From Acetobacteraceae bacterium (GTDB lineage Bacteria > Pseudomonadota > Alphaproteobacteria > Acetobacterales > Acetobacteraceae), in contig DNXO01000169.1 of NCBI GenBank assembly GCA_003506895.1, positions 3,479 through 11,671 of the forward strand: 8,193 bases of DNA. Reading direction: 5' to 3'. How positions within the stretch are numbered: position 1 is the stretch's first letter; every line of letters begins with the position of its first letter. The position numbers and the translations under genes were made by a program. This document shows positions 1 through 6,897 of this stretch, one piece after another. Under the pieces are notes generated by a model. That model was given only the letters and a program-made list of their open reading frames with translations. It made no database searches and was not told the origin of the DNA.

Positions 1-2760
1 CTCATGGTGTTGATCGAGAGTCCCGGATCCATCGTCAGCAAGGACGATTTGATGGCTCGCGTCTGGCCAAGCCGAGTCGTCACAGAGGCAAACCTGCAAA
101 CGCAGATCTTGGCCCTGCGCCAGGCGTTGGGAGCGGACCGCGGCTTGATCCGTACCGTCGCCGGCCGCGGTTATCAGTTTATCGGCGATATCCAAATTGT
201 TTCCCCCGACCTCGACAAGCTGGTCAGCGGGGGATTGCCCTTGGCAGCGGACGACGCGATCGTCGTACCTACAAATCTGCCGCAGCCGGTTTCTGAATTG
301 ATCGGTCGCGTTGCCGAGATCGAGGAGATATCGAATCTAGTTAGCGCCGGCCGGCTCGTCACCCTGGCCGGAACTGGTGGCATCGGCAAGTCGCGGCTCG
401 CGATTGCGGCCGCCCGCCAGTTGCTGCCGCAATTTCCAGATGGCGTGTGGCTGGCCGAATTTTCTCCACTGTCCGATCCCAGCTTAGTGCCTGCAACCGT
501 TGCTACCTCAATCGGGCTCGAACTCGGTGGCGGCGAACTTTCGGCGCAGCGCGTGGCGCAGGCGCTGGCAACACGGCGCCTGTTACTGGTGCTGGACACC
601 TGCGAGCATCTGATCGACGCCGCGGCAGCGATGGCCGAGGCTCTGCTACGGACCGGAACGACGGCTCAGATCATCGCCACCAGCCGCGAGCCGCTCCGGG
701 CGGAAGGCGAGCAGCTCTACCGGGTGCCACCGCTCGCCGTCCCCGCCGACGGCGCCGAGGACCTCTCGGAATATGGCGCCGTCAGACTGTTCATCGAGCG
801 CGCGCGCGCGGCAGAATCCGGCCTGATGTTGAACGAGCACCAGGCAGCGACAATCGCGGCGATCTGCCGGCGCCTCGACGGCATTCCGCTTGCGATTGAA
901 ATGGCTGCGGCGCGCGTCGCGACACTCGGCGTCGAGGAACTCGCCAAACGCATCGACGATCGACTTCACCTGCTGACCGGAGGAAGGCGGACGGCGCTGC
1001 CGCGACACCAGACCTTGCGGGAGACGCTCGATTGGAGCCACGAGTTACTGGCTGAGTCCGAGCGCGTGCTCCTGCGCTATCTGTCGGTGTTCGCTGGCGC
1101 CTTCAGTCTGGAGGCCGTCGGCGCGGTCATGGCGAACGTCGGGACCGCATCACCGGAAGTCGTCGACGGTCTTTCTAGCCTGGTCGCAAAGTCGCTCGTT
1201 GTGGCGGAAGTCGACGCCAGCCACCCGCGTTACCGCCTGCTGGACACCACCCGCGCATATGCTGCCGAGAAGCTCGCCGAAAGCGGCGAACGAGCGCAGG
1301 TCGCGCGCCGCCATGCCGAATATTACCGGGATTTGTTCGAGCGGGTCGAAGTCAAGTTGAAGATGCGCCCCACGACCGACTGGCTTGCCGACTACAGGAG
1401 GCAGATCGACGACTTGCGCTCCGCGCTTGACTGGGCCTTCTCGGCAGGCGGTGACGTGGAGATCGGTGCGGCGCTGACGGCCGCCGCGGCACCTCTGTGG
1501 ATGCTTTTGTCGTTGACTGCGGAATGCCGAGGCCATGTCGAGCGGGCGCTCGCCACCATGGCGGCCGGAGCTAGCGGCGATGCGCGCCGCGAGATGAAAC
1601 TCCATGCCGCACTCGGTACGACTTTGTTATACGCCAGCGATGCGACACTTACCGCGATCCGCGCAGCATGGACACGAGCTCTGGAAACTGCAGAACGGCT
1701 TGACGATGTCGAGTACCAATTGCGGTCGCTGTGGGGCTGTTGGGCCCTTGAATGGATTAGCGGCCGGCATCGCGCCGCCTTGACATTGGCGCAAAAATTC
1801 CGCGCGCTGGCGGCAAGCCGGTCCGATCCGAACGATCGGCTGGTCGGCGAGCGACTGATCGGAGTGTCGCAGCACTTCCTGGGTGACCAAACGAGCGCGC
1901 GGCACCATCTCGAGCAAATGCTCGCGCACTATGTTCCCCCCGTCCACAAGTCGCATATCATCCACTTCCAGAGCGACCAGCGGGCAGCGGCAGGGGCCTT
2001 CCTCGGCCGCGCCCTGTGGCTACAGGGATTTCCGGATCAGGCGATTCGCACCATCGAAAGAAGCGTGGACGACGCGCGCGCGAGCAATCACGCAAATTCG
2101 CTATACCACGTTCTGAACCATGGAGCATGTCCGATTGCAGTGTTGAATGGCGATCTTGGCGTCGCAGACCGTTACACCGGAATGTTGATCGACCTTTTGA
2201 CAAAGCATTCGCTGACGCCTCGGAGAGCACTCGGTCATGGCCATTTGGGAACGCTCGCTATCAAGCGCGGCGATATCGATACCGGATTGCAACTACTGCG
2301 TTCATGTCTAGGCGAACTCGGCGAGGTCAGTGTCAACTACGGTGCCTTGTTATTCCTGTGTGCGATGGCAGAAGCCTTGGGTCGCGTCCGGCAAGCCGGC
2401 GAGGGGCTTTCCGCACTTGAGGAGGTGATCGTGCGCACCGACGAAACGGATGAGCGCTGGGCCATCGCCGAACTGCTGCGCATCAAAGGCGAACTGCTGA
2501 TCTTGCAAGGCGCGCCCGGAGCAGCGGCAATTGCTGAGGATCACTTCCGCCAAGCGCTGGACTGGGCCCGTCGGCAGGGTGCACTATCCTGGGAACTACG
2601 CACCGCCACAAGTTTTTCGCGTTTGCTCCGCGATCAGGGCCAGCCTGCTGATGCGGTGGCGCTGCTCAGGCCAGTGTACGACCGGTTTACCGAAGGGTTC
2701 GATACCGCCGACCTCAAGGCGGCGAAAGCCCTGTTGCGCGATCTCGACCAATCCAGCTGA
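1..2760 (+). CDS. Winged-helix regulator fused to an NB-ARC-like ATPase, 5' partial
   Basis: Large signal-responsive transcription regulator of the type annotated as predicted ATPase (COG3903-like) with an OmpR/PhoB-type DNA-binding domain at its N-terminus. The frame is open from base 1, and an ATG at 4 lies inside the winged helix. The visible part (recognition helix and wing, residues 8-62 counted from that ATG, ending RTVAGRGYQFIGDI) is only the C-terminal half of the domain, so about 30 or more residues lie upstream and ATG 4 is not the real start. Next come a P-loop GTGGIGKS (123-130), a Walker B-like LLLVLDTCEH (193-202), a sensor-like IIATSRE (223-229) and the GIPLAIEMAAARV stretch typical of STAND/NB-ARC ATPases. 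The rest, about residues 400-918, is alanine- and leucine-rich helix resembling TPR-like repeats, probably for ligand or partner binding. It ends in TGA at 2758-2760. The ATPase family is clear; the ligand and target genes are unknown. Confidence 0.9.
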   Translation, partial: LMVLIESPGSIVSKDDLMARVWPSRVVTEANLQTQILALRQALGADRGLIRTVAGRGYQFIGDIQIVSPDLDKLVSGGLPLAADDAIVVPTNLPQPVSELIGRVAEIEEISNLVSAGRLVTLAGTGGIGKSRLAIAAARQLLPQFPDGVWLAEFSPLSDPSLVPATVATSIGLELGGGELSAQRVAQALATRRLLLVLDTCEHLIDAAAAMAEALLRTGTTAQIIATSREPLRAEGEQLYRVPPLAVPADGAEDLSEYGAVRLFIERARAAESGLMLNEHQAATIAAICRRLDGIPLAIEMAAARVATLGVEELAKRIDDRLHLLTGGRRTALPRHQTLRETLDWSHELLAESERVLLRYLSVFAGAFSLEAVGAVMANVGTASPEVVDGLSSLVAKSLVVAEVDASHPRYRLLDTTRAYAAEKLAESGERAQVARRHAEYYRDLFERVEVKLKMRPTTDWLADYRRQIDDLRSALDWAFSAGGDVEIGAALTAAAAPLWMLLSLTAECRGHVERALATMAAGASGDARREMKLHAALGTTLLYASDATLTAIRAAWTRALETAERLDDVEYQLRSLWGCWALEWISGRHRAALTLAQKFRALAASRSDPNDRLVGERLIGVSQHFLGDQTSARHHLEQMLAHYVPPVHKSHIIHFQSDQRAAAGAFLGRALWLQGFPDQAIRTIERSVDDARASNHANSLYHVLNHGACPIAVLNGDLGVADRYTGMLIDLLTKHSLTPRRALGHGHLGTLAIKRGDIDTGLQLLRSCLGELGEVSVNYGALLFLCAMAEALGRVRQAGEGLSALEEVIVRTDETDERWAIAELLRIKGELLILQGAPGAAAIAEDHFRQALDWARRQGALSWELRTATSFSRLLRDQGQPADAVALLRPVYDRFTEGFDTADLKAAKALLRDLDQSS

Positions 2761-3253
2761 TTAACGTGTTTTTTTTCGAGAACAGACGGGCCTGTCTAAA
2801 TTATCTTTCAGCGTCCTCGTTGTTTAATGGCCGAGGATCAAAGTTGGAACGCCATCCAGGAGCAACGGGCGCACCCGCCGGCAATCGGTCTTTTTCAAAC
2901 CCCAGAGGTACCCCCGCATTCCCCGCCCGCGATGCGGTCACAGCGAGCCGTTGTCGCGCGTCCATAACACTTTCTTAGTTTCGCGGACCTCTCGCTCCTG
3001 CCCCGCTTCTTGAGCAAGCGCTCGCTGAGGGCGCTTGTGGAGAGGCTGCATATCACGGCCCACTCGTAATTCGGGCCGGACGAGACCAGGGCGATCGTGA
3101 ATTTCTTGCACGGCTCCGATACGCCCGCGGGAGCGGCCGCGTTATTCTTGGCGGCCCCGCGTCGCTGCCATGCCGGGTCGTGCATTTCGGAAAACGACGG
3201 CTGCTGGCGAAAGACGGGGATGAGCCCTCACGGGCAAACCTTGCCTCGCGCGG

Positions 3254-3271
3254 ATCAGACTACGAATCTGA
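3254..3271 (+). other. Isolated tRNA-like anticodon arm (possible tRNA fragment or att scar)
   Basis: The bases form a perfect five-pair stem, TCAGA (3255-3259) with TCTGA (3267-3271), around the seven-base loop CTACGAA. The loop has every hallmark of a tRNA anticodon loop: C32, U33, anticodon ACG (Arg), A37, A38. No D arm is found upstream and no T arm or acceptor stem downstream, so this is not a working tRNA. Integrases often use the anticodon arm as the crossover site, so a relic of an integration event is possible, but a chance hairpin is not excluded. Confidence 0.3.
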
Positions 3272-3292
3272 AAGCCTCTATTTTTGCAAACT

Positions 3293-3298
3293 GGAGAG
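3293..3298 (+). promoter_or_regulatory. Ribosome binding site deciding the DUF4126 start
   Basis: GGAGAG lies four bases before the ATG at 3303. The same frame is open back to an ATG at 3180, which would add 41 residues of non-membrane sequence. The good Shine-Dalgarno and the family-like N-terminus beginning at the membrane segment favour 3303. Confidence 0.7.
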
Positions 3299-3302
3299 TG
3301 TC

Positions 3303-3767
3303 ATGACGGTTTATGTTCTTGCCTTCGTTATCGGGGTTATCGCCGGCCTCAGGTCGATGACCGCGTTCGCTGCCATTAGTTGGGCGGCATATTTCGGATG
3401 GGTCAATCTCGGTGGGAGCTGGCTGGAGTTTCTTGGCTCCATTTGGACGGCTTCCATTCTTACCTTGTTGGCCCTCGGAGAGCTTGTGACGGATCAATTG
3501 CCATCGACGCCGAGCCGTACCGTTCCGGTTCAATTTGGCGGGCGAATTTTCGTCGGCGCCGTGGCGGGTGCGGCGTTTGGAGTTCCGAGCCATGTTTGGC
3601 TCATGAGCGCTCTCGCGGGCGTCGTTGGCGCAGTTGCCGGAACGCTGGTGGGCAAGGAATTCCGCATGTGGCTCGCTGGAGCGTTGAAGGCTGATCGGCC
3701 GGCGGCGTTCATCGAAGATGCCATTGCGATTTGCGCCGCCTGTCTAGTTGCGCTGGCGATATCGTGA
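3303..3767 (+). CDS. DUF4126 family integral membrane protein
   Basis: A 154-residue hydrophobic inner-membrane protein of uncharacterised family DUF4126. Four or five likely membrane segments fall at about residues 3-31, 44-64, 81-95, 98-118 and 138-153. Conserved-looking family motifs are GLRSMTAFAA (15-24), ELVTDQLPSTPSRT (60-73), the glycine- and alanine-rich FGGRIFVGAVAGAAFG (78-93) and a late IEDAIAI segment (137-143). No catalytic residues are recognisable. The start at 3303 is chosen for its ribosome site (GGAGAG) and because the hydrophobic family core begins there. The gene overlaps the following flavoprotein gene by four bases (GTGA), so the two are translationally coupled and should be made together, which suggests but does not prove a joint job. 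Family assignment is by recall of its motifs; the molecular function is unknown. Confidence 0.85.
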   Translation: MTVYVLAFVIGVIAGLRSMTAFAAISWAAYFGWVNLGGSWLEFLGSIWTASILTLLALGELVTDQLPSTPSRTVPVQFGGRIFVGAVAGAAFGVPSHVWLMSALAGVVGAVAGTLVGKEFRMWLAGALKADRPAAFIEDAIAICAACLVALAIS

Positions 3768-5137
3768 GCGAGGCATACGACGCGATAATCATCGGCGCGG
3801 GGCAGGCTGGCCCACCATTGGCCAACAGGTTGTCCCAAGCCGGAATGCGTGTCGCGGTCGTCGAACGCAAGCTGTTCGGCGGGACTTGCGTCAATACCGG
3901 CTGTATGCCGACCAAGACGCTGGTCGCGAGCGCCTATGCAGCTTATTTGGCGCGCCGTGCGTCGGAATACGGCGTCGTCATCGACGCAGCCGTGCGGGTC
4001 GATATGCCCCGAGCCAAGGCTCGTGCGGATACCGTGTCGCTGAATGCCAGGGTTGGCATCGAGGGTTGGCTGTACGGCATGAAGGGCTGCACGGTTCTGA
4101 AAGGCCATGCCAGTTTCGAAGGGCCTGATGTGATCCGGGTCGGGGACCGGTTGCTCACAGCCCCGCGCATCTTCATCAACGTGGGGGGACGCGCAGTTGT
4201 GCCGGAAATGCCCGGCATCAGCGATATTTCCTACCTCACCAACAGCACGATCCTGAAGCTGGATCGGACACCCCGTCATTTGGTGATCGTCGGTGGCAGT
4301 TATATCGGTTTGGAGTTTGCGCAGATGTACCGCCGCTTCGGTACCGAGGTGACGATCGTGGAAAAAGGTCCGCGCCTCATTTCACGTGAAGACGAGGACA
4401 TCTCGGCGGCCATTCGCGGCATACTGGAAAGTGAGGATATCGCGGTCCGAACGGCTGCGGAGTGCATCAGTTTTGCGTCGCGGCCGGAAGGCATCGCGGT
4501 TTGCGTGGACTGCACATCCGGAGAGCCGGAGGTAGTCGGTACGGATGTGCTTCTTGCCGTTGGACGCAGGCCCAATACGGATGATCTCGGACTGGATCGC
4601 GCCGGCGTGGCCGTCGATTCAAGAGGCTACATCAAGGTCGATGACAGCCTTGCCACTAGCGTCGCCGGCATCTGGGCGCTCGGCGACTGCAACGGTCGTG
4701 GCGCCTTCACGCACACGGCCTACAATGACTACGAGATCGTTGCGGCTAATCTGCTCGATGGCGAGCATCGTCGGGTCAGTACTCGCGTTCCAGCCTATGC
4801 GCTTTATATAGATCCGCCTTTGGGTCGGGTCGGGATGACCGATGCCGACGCACAAAAGACCGGCCGGCCGATTTTGACCGCTCAGCGGCCTATGACCCGG
4901 GTCGGGCGGGCCGTCGAAAAGGGAGAAACCCGGGGCTTCATGAAGGTTGTCGTGGATGCCGGTACAAAACAGATACTTGGCGCCGCCATTCTCGGGACCG
5001 GCGGTGACGAGGCAATTCATGGCCTTCTCGACGCCGTCAATGCCGGGCTGCCGTACGATGTGTTGCAGCGCGCCGTTCCGATTCATCCGACGGTGTCGGA
5101 ACTGATCCCCACGCTGCTGGGCGATCTGTCGCCGTGA
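3764..5137 (+). CDS. FAD-dependent pyridine nucleotide-disulfide oxidoreductase (MerA/Lpd/RclA-like)
   Basis: A 457-residue cytoplasmic flavoprotein that should pass electrons from NAD(P)H through FAD to a redox-active disulfide. The start is GTG at 3764, four bases overlapping the DUF4126 stop and placing the FAD fold right at the N-terminus. Visible motifs: FAD-binding GAGQAG (11-16); the redox pair Cys42/Cys47 in GGTCVNTGC followed by MPTKTL; NAD(P)-binding GGSYIG (177-182), with Glu200 after the next strand, as in NADH-preferring enzymes; the second FAD motif ALGDCNG (305-311); and the C-terminal dimer domain ending with His441 and Glu446 in HPTVSE, the catalytic dyad of Lpd-type enzymes. 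There is no N-terminal heavy-metal domain and no C-terminal Cys-Cys pair, both expected of a true mercuric reductase, and no mer genes adjoin. It is also not clearly a lipoamide dehydrogenase, since no 2-oxoacid dehydrogenase genes are near. The substrate is unknown; metal ion or reactive-species reduction, as in RclA-like proteins, is possible. Confidence 0.9.
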   Translation: MSEAYDAIIIGAGQAGPPLANRLSQAGMRVAVVERKLFGGTCVNTGCMPTKTLVASAYAAYLARRASEYGVVIDAAVRVDMPRAKARADTVSLNARVGIEGWLYGMKGCTVLKGHASFEGPDVIRVGDRLLTAPRIFINVGGRAVVPEMPGISDISYLTNSTILKLDRTPRHLVIVGGSYIGLEFAQMYRRFGTEVTIVEKGPRLISREDEDISAAIRGILESEDIAVRTAAECISFASRPEGIAVCVDCTSGEPEVVGTDVLLAVGRRPNTDDLGLDRAGVAVDSRGYIKVDDSLATSVAGIWALGDCNGRGAFTHTAYNDYEIVAANLLDGEHRRVSTRVPAYALYIDPPLGRVGMTDADAQKTGRPILTAQRPMTRVGRAVEKGETRGFMKVVVDAGTKQILGAAILGTGGDEAIHGLLDAVNAGLPYDVLQRAVPIHPTVSELIPTLLGDLSP

Positions 5138-5404
5138 CATGACTACTGGTACTAGGAATGCCCTCCGGCTTTCGTTCTCAAGTGGCCGCTTTGCGTCGAC
5201 ACATTCGATCCTTGCCGTCCGGCTTTTGCTAGTCGCTTGATGGCACTGATGTTGATGACGGTCCATTGGACGGGACAGGCTTTTGTCGAAGGTGAGATCC
5301 CGTTTTCCGGCCGTAGCTCAAACGATGGGTTTTGGCCCAAGAAGGTCAAAAATTCTTTGTCTTTCAATGGGAGTTGACTGACACTCTCTCCGCCATCTGT
5401 CCAT
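5138..5404. other. Intergenic stretch, no gene recognised
   Basis: About 270 bp between the flavoprotein stop and the IS remnant. The open frames on the minus strand (5152-5367 and neighbours) have no recognisable domain or ribosome site. A small palindrome GTCC-ATT-GGAC lies at 5261-5271. No strong terminator for the upstream operon was found. The text has the look of decayed intergenic repeat sequence, but it could not be assigned to a named repeat. Confidence 0.5.
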
Positions 5405-5418
5405 TGTCCAACCCGGAC

Positions 5419-5455
5419 ACATAGGTAACAGAACGTACCTAAGACATGGGTGACA
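5419..5455. repeat. Two direct repeats ACATRGGTRACA at the IS terminus
   Basis: ACATAGGTAACA (5419-5430) and ACATGGGTGACA (5444-5455) are the same 12-mer with two A/G differences, their starts 25 bases apart. One copy lies outside the transposase stop and the other overlaps its last codons. Such iterated motifs at an IS end suit transposase-binding sites, but this is inferred from position. Confidence 0.5.
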
Positions 5456-5606
5456 ACCTCCTGACGAACGGGTTGTCGAGAGGTTGCAGGGCCTTCTGCT
5501 CCAGGTCGAAGTAGCCGAGATCATAGTGCGTGAAGCCGGCGAGCCAAATGCCGTCGTCAACTTCCTTGATGCCGATTTTCCGGCCGGCGAGATCGCCCAG
5601 CTCTAC
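5439..5606 (-). pseudogene. C-terminal fragment of IS481-type transposase
   Basis: Reading the minus strand from 5606 down to the TAG at 5441-5439 gives 55 residues, opening VELGDLAGRKIGIKEVDDGI, continuing through HYDLGYFDLEQKALQPLDNP and closing in RRLSPMS. This matches the characteristic tail of integrase-core (IS481-type) transposases as I remember them (DDGIWL, HYDLGY, LDLEQ-like and LQPLDNPF blocks). The catalytic DDE domain is absent. Upstream of residue 1 the similarity stops, and an in-frame TAA lies at 5642-5640, so no start codon or full gene exists. It is a truncated relic. The break is only about 40 bp from the haemoglobin stop codon. Confidence 0.7.
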
Positions 5607-5643
5607 AAAAAATCTGCGTGGTCGCGGGTCAAGGACCGCTTAT

Positions 5644-6057
5644 TCAGCCACTGCGGAACAGGTTGGCCATGCGCGAAAAGGCCTGGTCCAGGAGCGCGCG
5701 CGTCTCCGCCGGCAGCCCGCATTCGTCCATCGCGTGGCGCATGCACATCATCCATTCATCACGCTCGACGTCGCCGATTGCATAAGGGCGATGGGCCGAC
5801 ATGATGCAGCGGTGCTCGGGCCGTTTGAAATAGAGCGGGGGCCCGCCCAGCCATCCGCTCAGGAACTCGAACAGAAGCTGGCGGATCGGGGCCAGGTCCT
5901 CACCGTGCATCGCACGGATGCGGGCCGCGCCGGGATCTGTGTCCATGATCTCGTAGAAGCGGTCTGCCAGCCGCCTTACCGTCGTCTCGCCGCCGATCAA
6001 TTCATACGGCGTCATTTCGATATTTGAGATTTCGCCCGTCGATTCAGTGCCTGTCAT
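5644..6057 (-). CDS. Group II truncated haemoglobin (2-on-2 globin, TrHbO type)
   Basis: A 137-residue cytoplasmic haem protein expected to bind O2 and perhaps NO or peroxides. Group II features are visible: YELIGGETTVRRLADRFYEI at the A/B helices with tyrosine B10 (Tyr35), LLFEFLSGWLGGPPLY in the E/F region, the proximal F8 histidine (His89) in MSAHRPYAIG, and the tryptophan G8 (Trp102) that marks groups II and III. The length suits the family. The ATG at 6057 is weakly supported by GGATGAG (6063-6069); Met15, just before the globin fold, is a possible alternative. A perfect FNR/FixK-type box lies upstream (6114-6127), so induction at low oxygen is likely. No reductase partner gene adjoins. 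A possible weak terminator follows on the minus strand (GGTC-CTT-GACC, then a T run complementary to 5607-5612). The family call is firm; the physiological ligand is not known from sequence. Confidence 0.92.
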   Translation of the reverse strand: MTGTESTGEISNIEMTPYELIGGETTVRRLADRFYEIMDTDPGAARIRAMHGEDLAPIRQLLFEFLSGWLGGPPLYFKRPEHRCIMSAHRPYAIGDVERDEWMMCMRHAMDECGLPAETRALLDQAFSRMANLFRSG

Positions 6058-6113
6058 CGCATCTCATCCGGATCAATGCTCGACGAGCCAACAGGTCAGG
6101 TCGGTATCACGCC

Positions 6114-6127
6114 TTGATTTGGATCAA
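6114..6127 (-). promoter_or_regulatory. Perfect anaerobox (FNR/FixK/FnrN-type site) upstream of the truncated haemoglobin
   Basis: TTGAT-TTGG-ATCAA matches the TTGAT-N4-ATCAA consensus in both half-sites. Its centre is about 63 bases before the haemoglobin ATG. If bound at the usual -41.5 position, transcription would start near 6079 and leave a leader of about 22 bases. No convincing -10 was picked out. The site is symmetric, but no gene lies on the plus strand to its right, so the haemoglobin is the natural target. Confidence 0.8.
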
Positions 6128-6320
6128 ATGGGACAATGCCACCCGCAGTTTTTGCGCGCAGAACGGAACAGGAGCCTTCGGTAGGGTTGGCGTGCACCAA
6201 CCGAAATGACACATCCAGACGATGGCCGCCGTTGGCCCATGGAATGCGGCTCTTGGCCGTAGCCGTCAAGGCTCATGTTAATGAGAGGACCTCGACGCTG
6301 CAGGCTACGTTTTCCATGCG

Positions 6321-6338
6321 GCGGCGGCTATTCGCCGC
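6321..6338 (-). terminator. Possible hairpin after the 176-residue gene
   Basis: GCGGCG (6321-6326) and CGCCGC (6333-6338) form a six-pair stem with a six-base loop, ten bases past the stop of the minus-strand gene ending at 6349. No T run follows on the minus strand, so an intrinsic terminator is only weakly supported. Confidence 0.3.
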
Positions 6339-6348
6339 TCGTCACGTT

Positions 6349-6879
6349 TTACGTCGATAAGCTGATGTCGCGAAGGTAGATGAACTTGGTCTGATATTCG
6401 ATCGCGTTGTCACGCCGCGGGCGCTGGCTGGACGCCGCGGGAGCGGCGTCAGGCACGCGAAGAGCCTTTTCAATTTGCTTGCGAAGGCCGGCGCGATCGG
6501 TGTCAGGCCGTGAATAGGCCTCCGAGAGCTTGATCAACCCGCTGCCCGCTGCGACCAGATTCAGGCCCATTAGACCCAGCGCGTTACGCGTGGCGGGCTC
6601 GTTTTCGCAAAATGCCAGCAGCCGAAAACCGAGATTGCGAAAGATGCGCTGCGCTTCTCGCACGTTTCTGACAGCCTGATTATACTCGCGGATCTCCCGA
6701 GAGCTAACCGCCGTTTCCCGCGGCTTTGGCAACGAGATGTTTCCAAGAACGAGCATCCGCTTGAGAATTTTGCGCCGAAGCTCAAAGACCGTTCGGATCG
6801 GTCGGCCCAGTAATTCAACCACAAGCCAGCTTAGGACCGTCGTGGCAGAGATCGAAATCAGGTACACATACCACTGCAT
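6349..6879 (-). CDS. Unrecognised protein with one N-terminal membrane segment
   Basis: A 176-residue protein I do not recognise. Residues 4-24 (YVYLISISATTVLSWLVVELL) form a likely membrane anchor, directly followed by a basic stretch (RRKILKRM, 35-42), so the bulk should be cytoplasmic. A charged helical region follows (about 58-90) and then a second, weaker hydrophobic stretch, LGLMGLNLVAAGSGLIKL (101-118), that may be buried helix rather than membrane. The C-terminal 35 residues are alanine-, proline- and arginine-rich and then polar. The ATG at 6879 has a modest AGGA-like site upstream. The gene starts 18 bp after the stop of the 66-residue gene on the same strand, so the two are probably one transcription unit. 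No catalytic motif was seen. Confidence 0.7.
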   Translation of the reverse strand: MQWYVYLISISATTVLSWLVVELLGRPIRTVFELRRKILKRMLVLGNISLPKPRETAVSSREIREYNQAVRNVREAQRIFRNLGFRLLAFCENEPATRNALGLMGLNLVAAGSGLIKLSEAYSRPDTDRAGLRKQIEKALRVPDAAPAASSQRPRRDNAIEYQTKFIYLRDISLST

Positions 6880-6897
6880 GCTACTGTTGAATCCTGC

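Larger units (their letters stand above)
2761..3302. other. Intergenic region without a supported gene
   Basis: About 540 bp between the regulator and the DUF4126 gene. Short open frames occur on both strands (for example 2766-2978 plus and 2895-3185 minus), but none has a recognisable domain, a convincing ribosome site or protein-like composition. A run of eight T lies at about 2768-2775, just after the regulator stop, but no strong GC hairpin precedes it, so a terminator is not called. The promoter of the DUF4126 operon must lie here, but no clear -35/-10 pair was found. The one structured element seen is the tRNA-like anticodon arm at 3254-3271. Confidence 0.6.
5405..5606 (-). mobile_element. 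Remnant of an IS481-type insertion sequence (transposase 3' end and terminus)
   Basis: The segment holds the last 55 codons of a DDE transposase on the minus strand, plus about 34 bases after its stop that look like the element's end. TGTCC (5405-5409) pairs with GGACA (5415-5419), and the outermost bases read TGT, as is usual for IS481-type ends. No partner end and no catalytic core were found, so the element is a decayed stub that cannot move by itself. The family is assigned by recall of the transposase C-terminus. The outer boundary at 5405 is an estimate. Confidence 0.6.

Noticed and set aside
799..810. Short CG-alternating run inside the regulator gene
   Set aside because: It is explained by Arg/Ala codons in GC-rich coding sequence.
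3180..3302. In-frame upstream extension of the DUF4126 gene from ATG 3180
   Set aside because: It adds 41 polar residues unlike the family, and 3303 has the clear ribosome site.
3229..3305. Complete tRNA-Arg gene around the ACG anticodon arm
   Set aside because: No D arm with the conserved GG, no T loop (TTCGA) and no acceptor pairing could be fitted.
3764..5137. True mercuric reductase (merA) or mer operon
   Set aside because: The heavy-metal domain, the C-terminal Cys-Cys pair and the mer transport or regulatory genes are all absent.
5152..5367. 71-residue minus-strand frame resembling repeat-derived peptides of Bradyrhizobium intergenic DNA
   Set aside because: The resemblance is vague, with no ribosome site or domain; it could not be tied to a named repeat.
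5484..6027. Plus-strand open frames (5484-5804, 5530-6027) across the haemoglobin gene
   Set aside because: They are antisense shadows of the transposase fragment and the globin, whose minus-strand products have clear family motifs.
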